Source: Nonomuraea rubra
GTDB taxonomy: Bacteria > Actinomycetota > Actinomycetes > Streptosporangiales > Streptosporangiaceae
Length of the DNA: 64,000 nt
Assembly (NCBI RefSeq): GCF_014207985.1
Contig: NZ_JACHMI010000001.1
Coordinates: 124,001 to 188,000 of the forward strand
Reading direction: 5' to 3'
Positions 43,988-52,985 of this stretch are shown piece after piece. Position numbers and translations under genes: made by a program. The notes beneath the pieces were generated by a model, which was not told the DNA's origin, made no database searches, and saw nothing but the letters and a program-made list of their open reading frames with translations. Positions within the stretch are counted from its first letter, which is position 1. Each line of letters starts with the position of its first letter.

Positions 43988-45511
43988 TCACCGATCACGC
44001 GGCCGCCGGCCGAGCGCCGTTCGCAGCGCCCCCGACGGGTCGCCGCCGCGCCAGGCGACATGCTGGTCCGGCCGGACCAGAGTCAGCGGCTCACCGGGCA
44101 GATCGACGATCCGCAACGGCACCCCCAGTTCCTCCGCCTCCGCGACCAGCACGGCGGCCCCCGGCGAGCGCTGGTCGCCGACCAGGCTGAACGCGGGCCC
44201 CAGCCGGTCGTACAGGGACTCCCCGGGAGCCAGCCACCGGTGCGGCAGCCGCTCCCCGGCCCCGGAGGAGACGATGGCGGACCCGGCGTAGGTGTAGCCG
44301 AGCACCAGGTCCAGGCTGTGGAACTCGCTGTCCTTGGTCCGCAGCACCGCCTCCGCCACCGCCGGTCGTACCTTCTCGAACTCGGCGTCGTCCCCCATCA
44401 GCGCCGGGTCCGCGAGCTCGGGGGCGAGGGTGGCCATGTTCCTGGCGGCGGCCTCGATGGTGTCGGCGGCGATGGGGCGGCGCTCGCTCTCGTACGTGGC
44501 CAGCAGGCCGGGGGGCGCCCACCCCAGCAGTACGGCGGCCAGCTTCCAGCCGATGTTGACCGCGTCGCCGATGCCGGTGTTGAACCCGTGACCCCCGTAG
44601 GGCGGGTTCTGGTGCGCCGCGTCGCCCGCCAGGAAGACCCGGTCGCTGGCGTACCGGTCCGCCAGCAGCATCCGCGCCGTCCACGGGTCGGTGGCCAGGA
44701 TCTCCACCTCGATGTCGTCACCGGCGAGGTTGCGCACCAGTTGTACGGGGTCGGCGTCCTCCGCCCGCACCCCCTGGGCGATGCACCACCAGGTGTCCTT
44801 CAGGTCGAGGCGGCCGAGCATGCCGGGCTGGGCCGGGTTCAGCACCCAGTAGTGCACGGCGGGCCCGTGCCGCATGCGCTCGGCCAGCCCGGGGGCGCGG
44901 AAGACGATGTTGAAGTTGGGGCGGGCGTCCTGGCGGCCCTCGTACCGGGAGCCGATGGCGGCCCTGGTCACGCTGCGCGGGCCGTCGCAGCCGACGACGT
45001 ACTGCGCGCGTACCTCGCGTTCCTGGTCGCCCGACGTGATCCGCACGGTGACCCCGTCGGCGTCCTCCTGGAGGCCGGCCACCTGCCAGCCGGTCAGCAG
45101 CGCGTCGCCGACCGCCTCCCGCAGCACCTCCTCCACCAGCGGCTGCGGCACCTGCTGGCCGGGCTCGGCCGCCAGGTCGGAGCCGACCAGGTCGAGGCCG
45201 AAGCAGCCGCCGATGCGGGTGATCTCGCGTCCGAGCAGGCCGGTGGTGAACACCGCCTCGTCCGACCAGGACACCGCCAGCGGCGCCCGCGAGCGTAACG
45301 TCTCCGCCAGCCCCCACCTGCGCAGCAGCTCCATCGAGCGGGCCGAGGTGGTCTTCGCGCGCGGCCGCAGCCACGACACCGTCTCCCGAGGCTCCACCAC
45401 CAGGCAGCGCACGCCGTGATGGGCCAGCTCCACGGCGGTCGCCAGGCCGACGGGCCCGCCTCCGGCGATCAGCACGGGCACGGAGTCGGGAACTTGCCTT
45501 ACCAGATCCAT
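43988..45511 (-). CDS. FAD-dependent aromatic/polyketide hydroxylase (PheA/TfdB family)
   Basis: The 507-residue flavoprotein has the ADP-binding motif VPVLIAGGGPVGLATAVELA (~11-30), the DG motif VVGCDGPRSVTRAAIG (~172-187), the GD motif VFLAGDAAHQNPPYGGHGFN (~288-307), and a C-terminal ~110-residue thioredoxin-like extension (SLVGDQRSPGAAVLV). It hydroxylates phenolic or polyketide aromatics with NADPH. It diverges from a cytochrome P450 across 189 bp with no regulator in between, suggesting joint control and possibly the same substrate. No polyketide synthase is in the window. Confidence 0.9.
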   Translation of the reverse strand: MDLVRQVPDSVPVLIAGGGPVGLATAVELAHHGVRCLVVEPRETVSWLRPRAKTTSARSMELLRRWGLAETLRSRAPLAVSWSDEAVFTTGLLGREITRIGGCFGLDLVGSDLAAEPGQQVPQPLVEEVLREAVGDALLTGWQVAGLQEDADGVTVRITSGDQEREVRAQYVVGCDGPRSVTRAAIGSRYEGRQDARPNFNIVFRAPGLAERMRHGPAVHYWVLNPAQPGMLGRLDLKDTWWCIAQGVRAEDADPVQLVRNLAGDDIEVEILATDPWTARMLLADRYASDRVFLAGDAAHQNPPYGGHGFNTGIGDAVNIGWKLAAVLLGWAPPGLLATYESERRPIAADTIEAAARNMATLAPELADPALMGDDAEFEKVRPAVAEAVLRTKDSEFHSLDLVLGYTYAGSAIVSSGAGERLPHRWLAPGESLYDRLGPAFSLVGDQRSPGAAVLVAEAEELGVPLRIVDLPGEPLTLVRPDQHVAWRGGDPSGALRTALGRRPRDR

Positions 45512-45700
45512 GGAAGTCCTATTCGTCTAGTAAACGCAGGTATAGTCCTGGCGCCGTTCGGCCAGCGTCAAGCAGGCCCCCGTGGCCGCCGTGGTCGAGG
45601 TCATGGTACGAGCTCGCAACGATTGATGATCGCAACTAGTGGACGGCCGCCCGGCTCAGTACGGTGCTACCAAAAATTGACGATCACCCAGGGGTTGCAT

Positions 45701-46897
45701 ATGAGCGAGACCTCGACGATGCCGTTGCACATGCGGCGGGTGGAGTTCCATCCGGCACCGGAGCTGGCTGCCGCGCGGGACGAGGACCGGGTCAAGCGGA
45801 TCACGACGGCGTTCGGCACCGAAGCCTGGCTCGTGACCCGCTACGCCGACGTCCGGGAGGTGCTGGGCGACGCCGAACGCTTCAAGATCGCCCCCACGAA
45901 CATCGCGCGCCTGCCCGGAGCGCCGCCCATGACGGAGGAGCAGCTCGCCAAGGTACGCGCGGGCAACCTGCTGGGCGTGGACCCGCCCGAGCACACGCGG
46001 CTGCGCCGGATGCTCACGCCGGAGTTCACCATCCGCCGGATCGACAGGCTGGAGCCCCGGATCCGGCGCATCGTCGAGGACCACCTCGACGCGCTCGAGG
46101 CCGCGGGCGCGCCCGCCGACCTGGTGCCGTCGTTCGCGCTGCCGATCCCGTCGCTGGTGATCTGCGAGCTGCTCGGGGTGCCGTACGAGGACCGCGAGGG
46201 CTTCCAGCAGCGCACCGCCAGGATGCTCGACATGAGCCTGCCGGGCGAGCAGCGCATGATGCTCCAGTTCGAGCAGCGCGCGTACATGGAGGGCCTGATC
46301 GCCCGCATCCAGGCCGACCCCGGCGAGGAACTGCTCGGCATGCTCGTCCGCGAGCACGGCGACGACCTGTCCACCGACGAGCTGGTCGGGATCGGCGGGC
46401 TGCTGCTGTTCGCCGGGCACGAGACCACCTCCAACATGCTCTCCCTCGGCACGCTCGCCCTGCTGCGCCACCCCGAGCAGCTCGACCTGCTCAGGAAGGA
46501 GCCGGAGCGGATCGACGCCACGGTGGAGGAGCTGCTGCGCTGGCTCAGCATCGTCAACTCCGGCACCACCAAGGTCGCCACCCGCGACACCGAGATCGGC
46601 GGCCAGCGGATCCAGGAGGGCGAGCAGGTGCTCGTCACCCTGCCCGCCGCCAACCGCGACCCGTCGTTCCTCCCGGACGCCGACGCCTTCGACCTCAGCC
46701 GCGGAGCGCCCGGCCACCTCGCGTTCGGCCACGGCGTACACCACTGCCTCGGCGCCCCGCTGGCCCGCATGGAGCTGCGGATCGCCTTCCCCGCCCTGCT
46801 CAAGCGCTTCCCGGGCCTGCGCGTGGCGGACGCGGAGCCGCAGTTCCGCGCGTCCTCCGTGGTGCACGGGCTCAGCTCCCTGGAGGTCACCTGGTGA
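45701..46897 (+). CDS. Cytochrome P450
   Basis: The 398-residue bacterial class I P450 has the I-helix oxygen-activation motif FAGHETTSNM with E241-T242-T243 (residues ~237-246), the ExxR in EELLRW, and the haem-binding loop FGHGVHHCLGAPLAR with proximal cysteine C349. It needs a ferredoxin and reductase supplied from elsewhere. GHETT (with H in place of the usual G/D neighbours) is a normal variant. The ATG at 45701 has AGGGG seven bases upstream. It is divergent from the FAD hydroxylase and ends 63 bp before the coiled-coil gene. Confidence 0.95.
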   Translation: MSETSTMPLHMRRVEFHPAPELAAARDEDRVKRITTAFGTEAWLVTRYADVREVLGDAERFKIAPTNIARLPGAPPMTEEQLAKVRAGNLLGVDPPEHTRLRRMLTPEFTIRRIDRLEPRIRRIVEDHLDALEAAGAPADLVPSFALPIPSLVICELLGVPYEDREGFQQRTARMLDMSLPGEQRMMLQFEQRAYMEGLIARIQADPGEELLGMLVREHGDDLSTDELVGIGGLLLFAGHETTSNMLSLGTLALLRHPEQLDLLRKEPERIDATVEELLRWLSIVNSGTTKVATRDTEIGGQRIQEGEQVLVTLPAANRDPSFLPDADAFDLSRGAPGHLAFGHGVHHCLGAPLARMELRIAFPALLKRFPGLRVADAEPQFRASSVVHGLSSLEVTW

Positions 46898-46960
46898 CGA
46901 TCCGGGAAGTGCCGGCCGTCTCCCGCCGGTCAGGGGGCACACTGGTGTAAGGAACGGCCA

Positions 46961-47644
46961 GTGGAGACGGCGATGGCGGGCGAAGACGTTCAGAGGGATC
47001 GGCAGCCGGAAACGAGCGGGGGCACCGCACGCGAGCTCTCCGCGGAGCGGAGGGACACCGCGGGCAGGGCGCGGGACCGTGCCGCCGACGAGCGTGACCG
47101 GACCGCGCGGCACCGCGACGAGCTGGCCGATGCCCGCGACCAGGCGGCCGGCCTGCGCCGGCGGTACCAGGAGCAGCTCGGGGAGGCCGAGGACGCCCGC
47201 GATCGCCGCATGCACGACCTGCTGTGGGCGGCGGAGGCCAGGGACAGGGCCGCCGAGGAGCGCGACGAGGCCGCCGCCCGCCGCCAGGTCGCCCTGGGCG
47301 GGCAGTCGCCCGCCGTACGCGAGGAGTGGCGGCTGCTGTCCGATGACAGGGCGCAGGCGGCCGCCGACAGGGAGCGGAACCGGATGGAGCGCGCCGCCCT
47401 CCGCGTGGAGCTGGCGGCGCTGCGGGCCGACCGGCTGAAGGCGGAGCACGAGCAGGCGCAGGACCGGCGCGTCGCCGCCGCCGATCGGGAGGCCAGCGAG
47501 CACGACCGGGAGGCCAGCGCCCACGACAGGAAGGCCAGCGCGGGCGACCGGCGGCACGCCGCCCAGGGCCGGCTGGAGGCCAGGGTGGACCGGCAGCACG
47601 CCGCCGAGCAGGTCACGAGGTGGAAGCTGCGCCGCCGGGACTGA
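46961..47644 (+). CDS. Highly charged repeat/coiled-coil protein
   Basis: The 227-residue protein is dominated by degenerate R-D-x-A-A-D/E-R-D type repeats, for example RDRAADERDRTA (~38-50), RDRAAEERDEAA (~93-105) and, near the end, DREASEHDREASAHDRKASA. It is extremely rich in Arg, Asp, Glu and Ala, lacks cysteine and aromatic content is minimal, so it is expected to form long helices or coiled coils. Similar repeats occur in actinomycete proteins linked to GGDEF or GAF sensors; none is present here. The GTG at 46961 is preferred (AAGGAA 8 bases upstream) over the ATG at 46973. It precedes the STAND ATPase by 45 bp. Confidence 0.75.
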   Translation: METAMAGEDVQRDRQPETSGGTARELSAERRDTAGRARDRAADERDRTARHRDELADARDQAAGLRRRYQEQLGEAEDARDRRMHDLLWAAEARDRAAEERDEAAARRQVALGGQSPAVREEWRLLSDDRAQAAADRERNRMERAALRVELAALRADRLKAEHEQAQDRRVAAADREASEHDREASAHDRKASAGDRRHAAQGRLEARVDRQHAAEQVTRWKLRRRD

Positions 47645-47645
47645 T

Positions 47646-47672
47646 CGCCCTGGGAAAATGTCGGCCAGGGCG
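47646..47672. other. 8-bp inverted repeat between coiled-coil and ATPase genes
   Basis: CGCCCTGG (47646-47653) pairs with CCAGGGCG (47665-47672), spacer 11 bases. It is 17 bp upstream of the ATPase ATG and just after the coiled-coil stop. It may be a weak terminator or an operator for the ATPase gene. Confidence 0.45.
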
Positions 47673-47689
47673 GATAACGTGCAAGCGTC

Positions 47690-50600
47690 ATGCCTAGCGA
47701 CGTCGCGGCGCACGAGCTGATCGGCAGGGAGCACCCCGCCGCGCTGCTGCGTGCCGAGATCACCAGGCTCATCGGCAGCCACGGCGGCCTGGTGCTGGTC
47801 ACCGGCGAGGCGGGCATCGGCAAGACCACGCTCGTCACCGATGCGGCCGGCGAGGCCAGGCGGTGCGGCGCGCTGGTGGTGGGCGGCGCGTGCTGGGATT
47901 CCGGCGGCGCCCCCGGCTACTGGCCATGGGTGCAGGTCATCAGGGCGCTGAGGCGGGCCGCCACGCCGGAGGAGTGGGCGGCGGCCGAGGAGGCGGCGGG
48001 CGGCAGCCTGACGACCCTGCTGGGCGAGACACGGCCGGGCGACGGCCTCCAGCGGGCCGACCCGGCCGGCGAGCGACCCGCCGACGGTCGCCGGCGTGCC
48101 GACGCGGGGGGCGAGCGGCCCGCCGACGCGTTCCAGCTCTACGACGCGGTGACCTCCGCCCTGGTCGCGGTCTCCCAGCGGCGGCCGGTTCTCGTCGTCA
48201 TCGACGACCTGCACGCCGCCGACCCGGCCTCGCTGCGGCTGCTGGAGTTCGCGGCGCGGCAGACGTGGTTCGAGCGGCTGCTGCTGATCGGCACCTACCG
48301 CGACACCGAGGTGGAGCCGGTCGACCACCCGCTGCGCGACCTGCTGTCGCCGCTCGTGGCCAAGGCCACCACGATCACGCTCACCGGGCTCGACCGGGCG
48401 GGCGTCGCCGCGCTCATGGCCCGCACCGCCGGCCACGAGCCGCCGCCCGAGCTGGTGGCGGAGGTCCACCTGCGTACGGGGGGAAACCCGTTCTTCGTCG
48501 AGCAGACCTCCCGGCTGTGGCGCAGCGGCGGCTCGGCCAGCGCCGTCGCGCCCGGCGTGCGCGACGCGCTGCTGCGCCGGCTGTCCCTGCTGCCGCGCCA
48601 GGTGGCGGAGCTGCTGCCCGCCGCGGCGGTGCTGGGGCGGGAGTTCCACCGCCAGGTGCTCGCCGCCGCCATCGCGGCCCCGGTCGCGCACGTCGATCGG
48701 CTGCTGGAGCTGGCCGTGGTGGCCAGGCTCGTGGTGACCAGGGGCGGCGGCGTGTTCGCGTTCGCCCACGACCTGGTGCGCGAGACGCTGTACGACTCGC
48801 TCGACGACCCGCGCGACCGCCACGCCGCCGTGGTCTCCGCCGTGGAGGGCTCGCCCGCCCTGGCCGGTCGGCTGCCGCCCAGCGACCTGGCCAGGCACGC
48901 CTACCTCGCGGGAGACAGGCTCGACCCCGAGCACGCCATCGGCCTGCTGCTCGACGGCGCCCGCGAGGCCAGGGGGCGGTTCGCGGCGGAGGAGCAGATC
49001 ACGCACCTGCGCAGGGCGTACGAGCTGAGTGCCGCCGCGAGCCCGCACCGGCGCGGCGTGATCGCCCTCGACCTGGGCAGGGAGCTGCACCACGACGGTG
49101 AGCGCGAGGAGGCCAGGCGGCTGTTCGAGGAGGCCGCGGCCATCGCCCGCGACCTCGACGACCCCGAGCTGCCCGCCCGCGTCGCGCTGGTCCACCACAG
49201 CCACTACGGCCGCGACGCCTCCCTCGACCTGCTCAGAGACGCCCACCGCAGGCTGGTGGGCGGCCCCCCGGCGCCCGCCGACAGGCTCGCGATCGCCCTG
49301 GTGATACACCTGGCCAGGCTGGCCAGGCAGGGCGGTGACGACGACGCGCTCGCGTTCAGCCTGTGGGCGCACCACGACATCATCTGGGGGCCGGGCACGG
49401 CGGCGGAGCGGGTGGCGCTGACGGGTGAGCTGATCACCGTGGCGCGCCGCACCTCCGACCCCGACCTGGAGCACTTCGCCAGCGCGCTGCGCTGGGTGGC
49501 CATGATCGAGCAGGGCGACCCCCGCTACCTCGACGAGTTCCACGCCTACGCCGCCAAGGGCCGGCGCAGCGACCGCCCGCACCTGGAGATGTCCGTCAAC
49601 GTCGACGCGAGCATCGTCGCCGGCCTCGAAGGGCGCTTCGCCGAGGCCGAGTCGCTGCTGGAGTCGGTCTACCCGGAGGCCAGGCAGGATCATTTCGTCT
49701 TCATGCTCAAGCACCACCAGTGGGCGCTGTCCGGGCTACAGGGCAAGGCCGACGGGCAGGAGCGGATGCTGCGCGAGCTCAGGGGTTCGGGTCACCCCTG
49801 CGTGCCGCTGCTGGAGGCGCTGACCGCGCTGCAGTCGGGCGACCTCGACACCGCGCTGCGCGGGCTCGACGTCGAGGAGCCGGGCGACCGCATGATCCAG
49901 CCGATCTGGCTGCGCTTCCAGGCCGAGCTGGCCGCGCTCACGCAGGACCCAGAGCTGTGCGCCCGGGTGCGGGCCCGGCTGGCGCCGCACCGGGGACAGT
50001 GGGTGGTGTCGCTGTTCGGCTGGGAGGTCAGCGGGCCGTACGATCTGTGGCTCGGCCGCGTGGACGCCGCACTGGAGCGCTGGGCGGAGGCCGTCGAGGA
50101 GCTCACCGCCGCCCACCGCGCGGCCGACGCGATGCGCGCGCGGCCGTGGTCCGTGCTCGCCCGCGCCCACCTTGCCGAGACGCTGCTCGCCCGCGCCGCG
50201 CCCGGCGACGCCGAGGCGGCGCGCGCCCTGTTCGAGGGGGTGCGCCGGGAGGCGGAGGAGCTGGGGATGCGCCACGTGCTGGAGTACGTACGGCCGGCGC
50301 CGCCGTCCGGGCTCGGCGGGACACCACCGGCCGGCCCCCCGCCGGAAGGTGCCTTGGGGTTGCTGGGAAACGCCTGGACGGGGGGCGGCACCTCCGGCAA
50401 GCAAGCCCCGGCTTCCGGCCGGGAGGTGCCTGACGGCGAGTTCCGGCGGGACGGCGCGGTCTGGTCGCTGGCCTTCGCCGGCCGCCTCGTGCACATGCCC
50501 GATACCAAAGGGCTACGCGACCTGCACACCCTGCTGAGCCGCCCGGGCGCCGACGTGCCGTCCGTGGTCCTGCTCGACCCCGAGGGCGGCAAGACGGTGA

Positions 50601-50983
50601 TCGCGGCCCGCCGCATGGGCGGCGACGACGTGCTCGACGACGAGGCCAAGGCCCGGTACCGCCGCCGCCTGGGACAGCTCGACGAGGAGATCGACCGTGC
50701 CGCCGAGCGGGGCGACGACGACCGGGCGGCGCGGCTCGACGAGGAACGGGCCGCGCTGCTGTCCGAGCTGCGCGCCGCGGCGGGCCTGGGCGGGCGCACC
50801 CGGCGGCTGGGCGACGAGGCGGAGCGCGCCCGCAAGACGGTGACGGCCCGCATCCGCGACACCCTCCGCAAGCTCGACCACGCCCACCCCGAGCTGGCCG
50901 CCCACCTGCGCGCATCCGTCTCCACCGGCTCCACCTGCGGCTACCGGCCCCAGGAAGAGATCACCTGGCGCCTCTGGGCCTGA
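47690..50983 (+). CDS. STAND-class AAA ATPase regulator without LuxR domain
   Basis: The 1097-residue protein has an N-terminal AAA/STAND module: Walker A TGEAGIGKTT (~38-47), a Walker B-like VLVVIDDLHAADPASL (~165-180) and the sensor region LLLIGTYRDTEVE. A long TPR-like helical middle (~370-850) follows. The last ~170 residues (from RRDGAVWSLAFAGRLVHMPD) form a domain recurrent at the C-terminus of actinomycete ATPase regulators, with a beta-rich start, a helical Arg/Glu-rich coiled segment (RRLGQLDEEIDRAAERGDDD) and TARIRDTLRKL, possibly a DNA-binding helix pair. The classic LuxR helix-turn-helix is absent. A low-complexity Arg/Asp/Ala insertion lies at ~118-140. Target genes are unknown. 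Confidence 0.85.
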   Translation: MPSDVAAHELIGREHPAALLRAEITRLIGSHGGLVLVTGEAGIGKTTLVTDAAGEARRCGALVVGGACWDSGGAPGYWPWVQVIRALRRAATPEEWAAAEEAAGGSLTTLLGETRPGDGLQRADPAGERPADGRRRADAGGERPADAFQLYDAVTSALVAVSQRRPVLVVIDDLHAADPASLRLLEFAARQTWFERLLLIGTYRDTEVEPVDHPLRDLLSPLVAKATTITLTGLDRAGVAALMARTAGHEPPPELVAEVHLRTGGNPFFVEQTSRLWRSGGSASAVAPGVRDALLRRLSLLPRQVAELLPAAAVLGREFHRQVLAAAIAAPVAHVDRLLELAVVARLVVTRGGGVFAFAHDLVRETLYDSLDDPRDRHAAVVSAVEGSPALAGRLPPSDLARHAYLAGDRLDPEHAIGLLLDGAREARGRFAAEEQITHLRRAYELSAAASPHRRGVIALDLGRELHHDGEREEARRLFEEAAAIARDLDDPELPARVALVHHSHYGRDASLDLLRDAHRRLVGGPPAPADRLAIALVIHLARLARQGGDDDALAFSLWAHHDIIWGPGTAAERVALTGELITVARRTSDPDLEHFASALRWVAMIEQGDPRYLDEFHAYAAKGRRSDRPHLEMSVNVDASIVAGLEGRFAEAESLLESVYPEARQDHFVFMLKHHQWALSGLQGKADGQERMLRELRGSGHPCVPLLEALTALQSGDLDTALRGLDVEEPGDRMIQPIWLRFQAELAALTQDPELCARVRARLAPHRGQWVVSLFGWEVSGPYDLWLGRVDAALERWAEAVEELTAAHRAADAMRARPWSVLARAHLAETLLARAAPGDAEAARALFEGVRREAEELGMRHVLEYVRPAPPSGLGGTPPAGPPPEGALGLLGNAWTGGGTSGKQAPASGREVPDGEFRRDGAVWSLAFAGRLVHMPDTKGLRDLHTLLSRPGADVPSVVLLDPEGGKTVIAARRMGGDDVLDDEAKARYRRRLGQLDEEIDRAAERGDDDRAARLDEERAALLSELRAAAGLGGRTRRLGDEAERARKTVTARIRDTLRKLDHAHPELAAHLRASVSTGSTCGYRPQEEITWRLWA

Positions 50984-50999
50984 ACGTTTCATCGCCTTT

Positions 51000-51022
51000 C
51001 CCGCGTCCGCGCTGGTCGCGGG
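51000..51022 (+). terminator. Hairpin after the STAND ATPase gene
   Basis: CCCGCG (51000-51005) pairs with CGCGGG (51017-51022) over an 11-base loop, starting 17 bp past the ATPase stop. No T-run follows. Confidence 0.4.
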
Positions 51023-51121
51023 AGCCACGACAAGGTTGATCTTGCAGCGGGGTTGACGCCCGTCGTGCAATTCACGGTGATCGCATCCCACGCCGTCCGG
51101 CCCTTCTTGAGGGGAGAACTG

Positions 51122-51373
51122 GTGCGTCGCAGAATCACCGCCCTAGCCCTGCTCGCGGTCACCGCCCTGGCGCCCGCCCTGGTCACGAGCACCCCGGCGC
51201 ACGCCGCGCCCACGCTCCAGATGGTCTACAGCTACCTGCCCTATGACGTCTGCATCTCCTTCGGCCAGTCGGGCGTGCAGACCGGACGCTGGCAGACCTG
51301 GTGGTGCAGCACCCACTACCCGCAGACCTACCCGGGGTACTACACCTACGACCTGTGGGCGTACGTGAACTGA
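51122..51373 (+). CDS. Small secreted protein, two-cysteine (83 aa)
   Basis: The precursor begins MRRRITALALLAVTALAPAL with a Sec signal peptide cleaved near THAHA-type site (STPAHA, ~28), leaving about 55 residues rich in Tyr, Trp and Thr with two cysteines (YDVCISFGQSG and TWWCSTHYPQT), which likely form one disulphide. The GTG at 51122 has GGGGAGA upstream; the longer open frame to 51053 is not needed. I know no family. The 3' end overlaps the convergent ricin-domain gene by 28 bp. A role in surface or interbacterial interaction is possible but not shown. Confidence 0.65.
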   Translation: MRRRITALALLAVTALAPALVTSTPAHAAPTLQMVYSYLPYDVCISFGQSGVQTGRWQTWWCSTHYPQTYPGYYTYDLWAYVN

Positions 51374-52911
51374 CCGCCTCCGCCGGTGCGGGTGCCGCGG
51401 TGGGCGGCGCCCGCGCCGGTGCGGTCAGGGGTGTCCGGGGGGCGTAGCCATCCGGGGGTGCGCCACTGCTGAACGTTCGACCGGACACAGGTGCCCATGG
51501 ACAGGGACCTGAAGTCGGGCTCCAGTTGCAGGCACAGATCGGTGGCGACGTGCCTGACCTCCCAGTGGAGCCAGTCGTTGTGCGGCGAGCGGAAGGTGAA
51601 GCGCCACAGCTGCTCAGGGCCGCCGGAACACGCCTGGCGTACGGGCCGCCGCCGCTCCCGCGCGGCGGACACGCCCAGGCACGTGCCCGAGATCTTCATC
51701 TCGTAGTCGCCCCGGGCGTCGCGCCGGTAGGTGAAGGCCTGGTTGTCTCGGCCGTGGCACTCCCAGGTGACCAGGTCCGTCATGCCGGCCGCCGCGTCCA
51801 GGCAGATCCCGTTCTGGGAGCTCGCCACCGAGCTGCCGAGACCGCCGGGCATGCGGCCGGTGACCAGCCAGCGCTGCGCGAGCTTGCCGGCGACACAGGT
51901 CCGCAGGACGAGGGAGGTGCCCGCGTCGGTCGAACCGAGGTTGGGCTCGACGCACATCCCGCCCTGCGAGATGGCGCCGTCACCGCTCACCCGCCAGAGC
52001 TGCTCCACGGACCCGTCGCAGGCGGCGTCGGTGAGGTAACCGCCCTCGGTGAGCTCGCGGGCCTCAGGGGTCAGGCAGCGCCGGGTCATGCGGTTGCGGA
52101 TCTGGTAGTGGTACGACCCGTCGTGCTTGTCCGGCGAGAGGTCCCAGCGATAGAGCGGCACCGGGCCCTTGCTGATGATGGAGGGGCCGAGCCTGGCCCG
52201 CGGCGGAGCGGTCTCGGAGCCGGTCACGGCCAGGTACCGGCCGGGGGAGTACCTGGAGAGCACGGCCACGTCAGGCCGGTACAGCGACTCCCGGACGCGG
52301 CTCTCCGCGTACGCCACGTAACCCATGAAGGCCCCGGCCGCGCCCACGGCCAGCACCGTCACGAAGGCGGCCGGCCTGAGCCGGCGGTCGGGCCCGGGCG
52401 GCGGCGTCACCAGCCTGCGGTACGCCTCGATCCACGGCTCACCGGCGGCGGCGGGCACCTCGTGCACGGCGAGGAAGGCGCGGATGATCGGCTCGGCCCG
52501 CTCGGCGTCCTCCAGCCAGCGCGTGCCCTTCTCCTTCTGCGTGACCAGCTCCAGCTCGGCCCGCCCGACGCCGAGCCCGAGCTCGCCGGCCCGCCTGTCC
52601 AGCTCGGCGAACCGCGGCGAGCCCGCCTCCTCCCGCAGCTCCTTCAACAGCCGCTTGTACGCCTCCAGGTCACCGGCGGTGAACGGCTTGCCCGTGGCGG
52701 AGGCCCGTCGAGCCTTCACGTAGTCGCGCACCGGCGGCACGGCGCAGGCCAGGCAGGAGAACAGGAGGGCGGGCGGGACGTGGGCGGGATTGAACTGGGG
52801 CTCGCCGTCGGTGGAGAAGTTCAGGAAGATGCCCGCTCCCACGGTGAACAGCGCGCTGAGGCCGCCGATCAGGCCGATCTCCAGGGCCAGGTCGCGTACG
52901 TGCCTGCGCAT
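51346..52911 (-). CDS. Membrane-anchored protein with C-terminal ricin-type lectin repeats
   Basis: The 521-residue protein has two hydrophobic segments near the N-terminus (~10-32 and ~44-60), a soluble helical segment (~70-170; EAYKRLLKELREEAGSPRFA, with elements like a worn helix-turn-helix), another membrane helix (~185-207; FVTVLAVGAAGAFMGYVAYA), then an external region with ricin B-type repeats (CLTPEA, CVEPNL, CLDAAAG, CLGVSA, CLQLEP, each before QLW/QRW-like motifs). The start ATG at 52911 follows GGAGG directly; an ATG at 52944 lacks a site. It resembles actinomycete proteins in which an intracellular HTH-like domain is tethered to a sugar-binding outside domain. Function is inferred. 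Confidence 0.78.
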   Translation of the reverse strand: MRRHVRDLALEIGLIGGLSALFTVGAGIFLNFSTDGEPQFNPAHVPPALLFSCLACAVPPVRDYVKARRASATGKPFTAGDLEAYKRLLKELREEAGSPRFAELDRRAGELGLGVGRAELELVTQKEKGTRWLEDAERAEPIIRAFLAVHEVPAAAGEPWIEAYRRLVTPPPGPDRRLRPAAFVTVLAVGAAGAFMGYVAYAESRVRESLYRPDVAVLSRYSPGRYLAVTGSETAPPRARLGPSIISKGPVPLYRWDLSPDKHDGSYHYQIRNRMTRRCLTPEARELTEGGYLTDAACDGSVEQLWRVSGDGAISQGGMCVEPNLGSTDAGTSLVLRTCVAGKLAQRWLVTGRMPGGLGSSVASSQNGICLDAAAGMTDLVTWECHGRDNQAFTYRRDARGDYEMKISGTCLGVSAARERRRPVRQACSGGPEQLWRFTFRSPHNDWLHWEVRHVATDLCLQLEPDFRSLSMGTCVRSNVQQWRTPGWLRPPDTPDRTGAGAAHRGTRTGGGGQFTYAHRS

Positions 52912-52985
52912 CCAGCCTCCGCTCGCCACTGTGGGTCGCACCATGGTAACGGAAAGTATGCGTCACGGTTCGGTGTGCCGGCCGT

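Noticed and set aside
46974..47644. Tandem DNA repeat array in the charged-repeat gene
   Set aside because: The periodicity is at protein level with variable codons; there is no exact DNA repeat unit.
45656..49717. Very long open frame on the minus strand across the P450 and STAND ATPase genes
   Set aside because: It is antisense to well-supported genes, has Arg/Gly/His/Gln-rich sequence without motifs and arises from high G+C codon bias.
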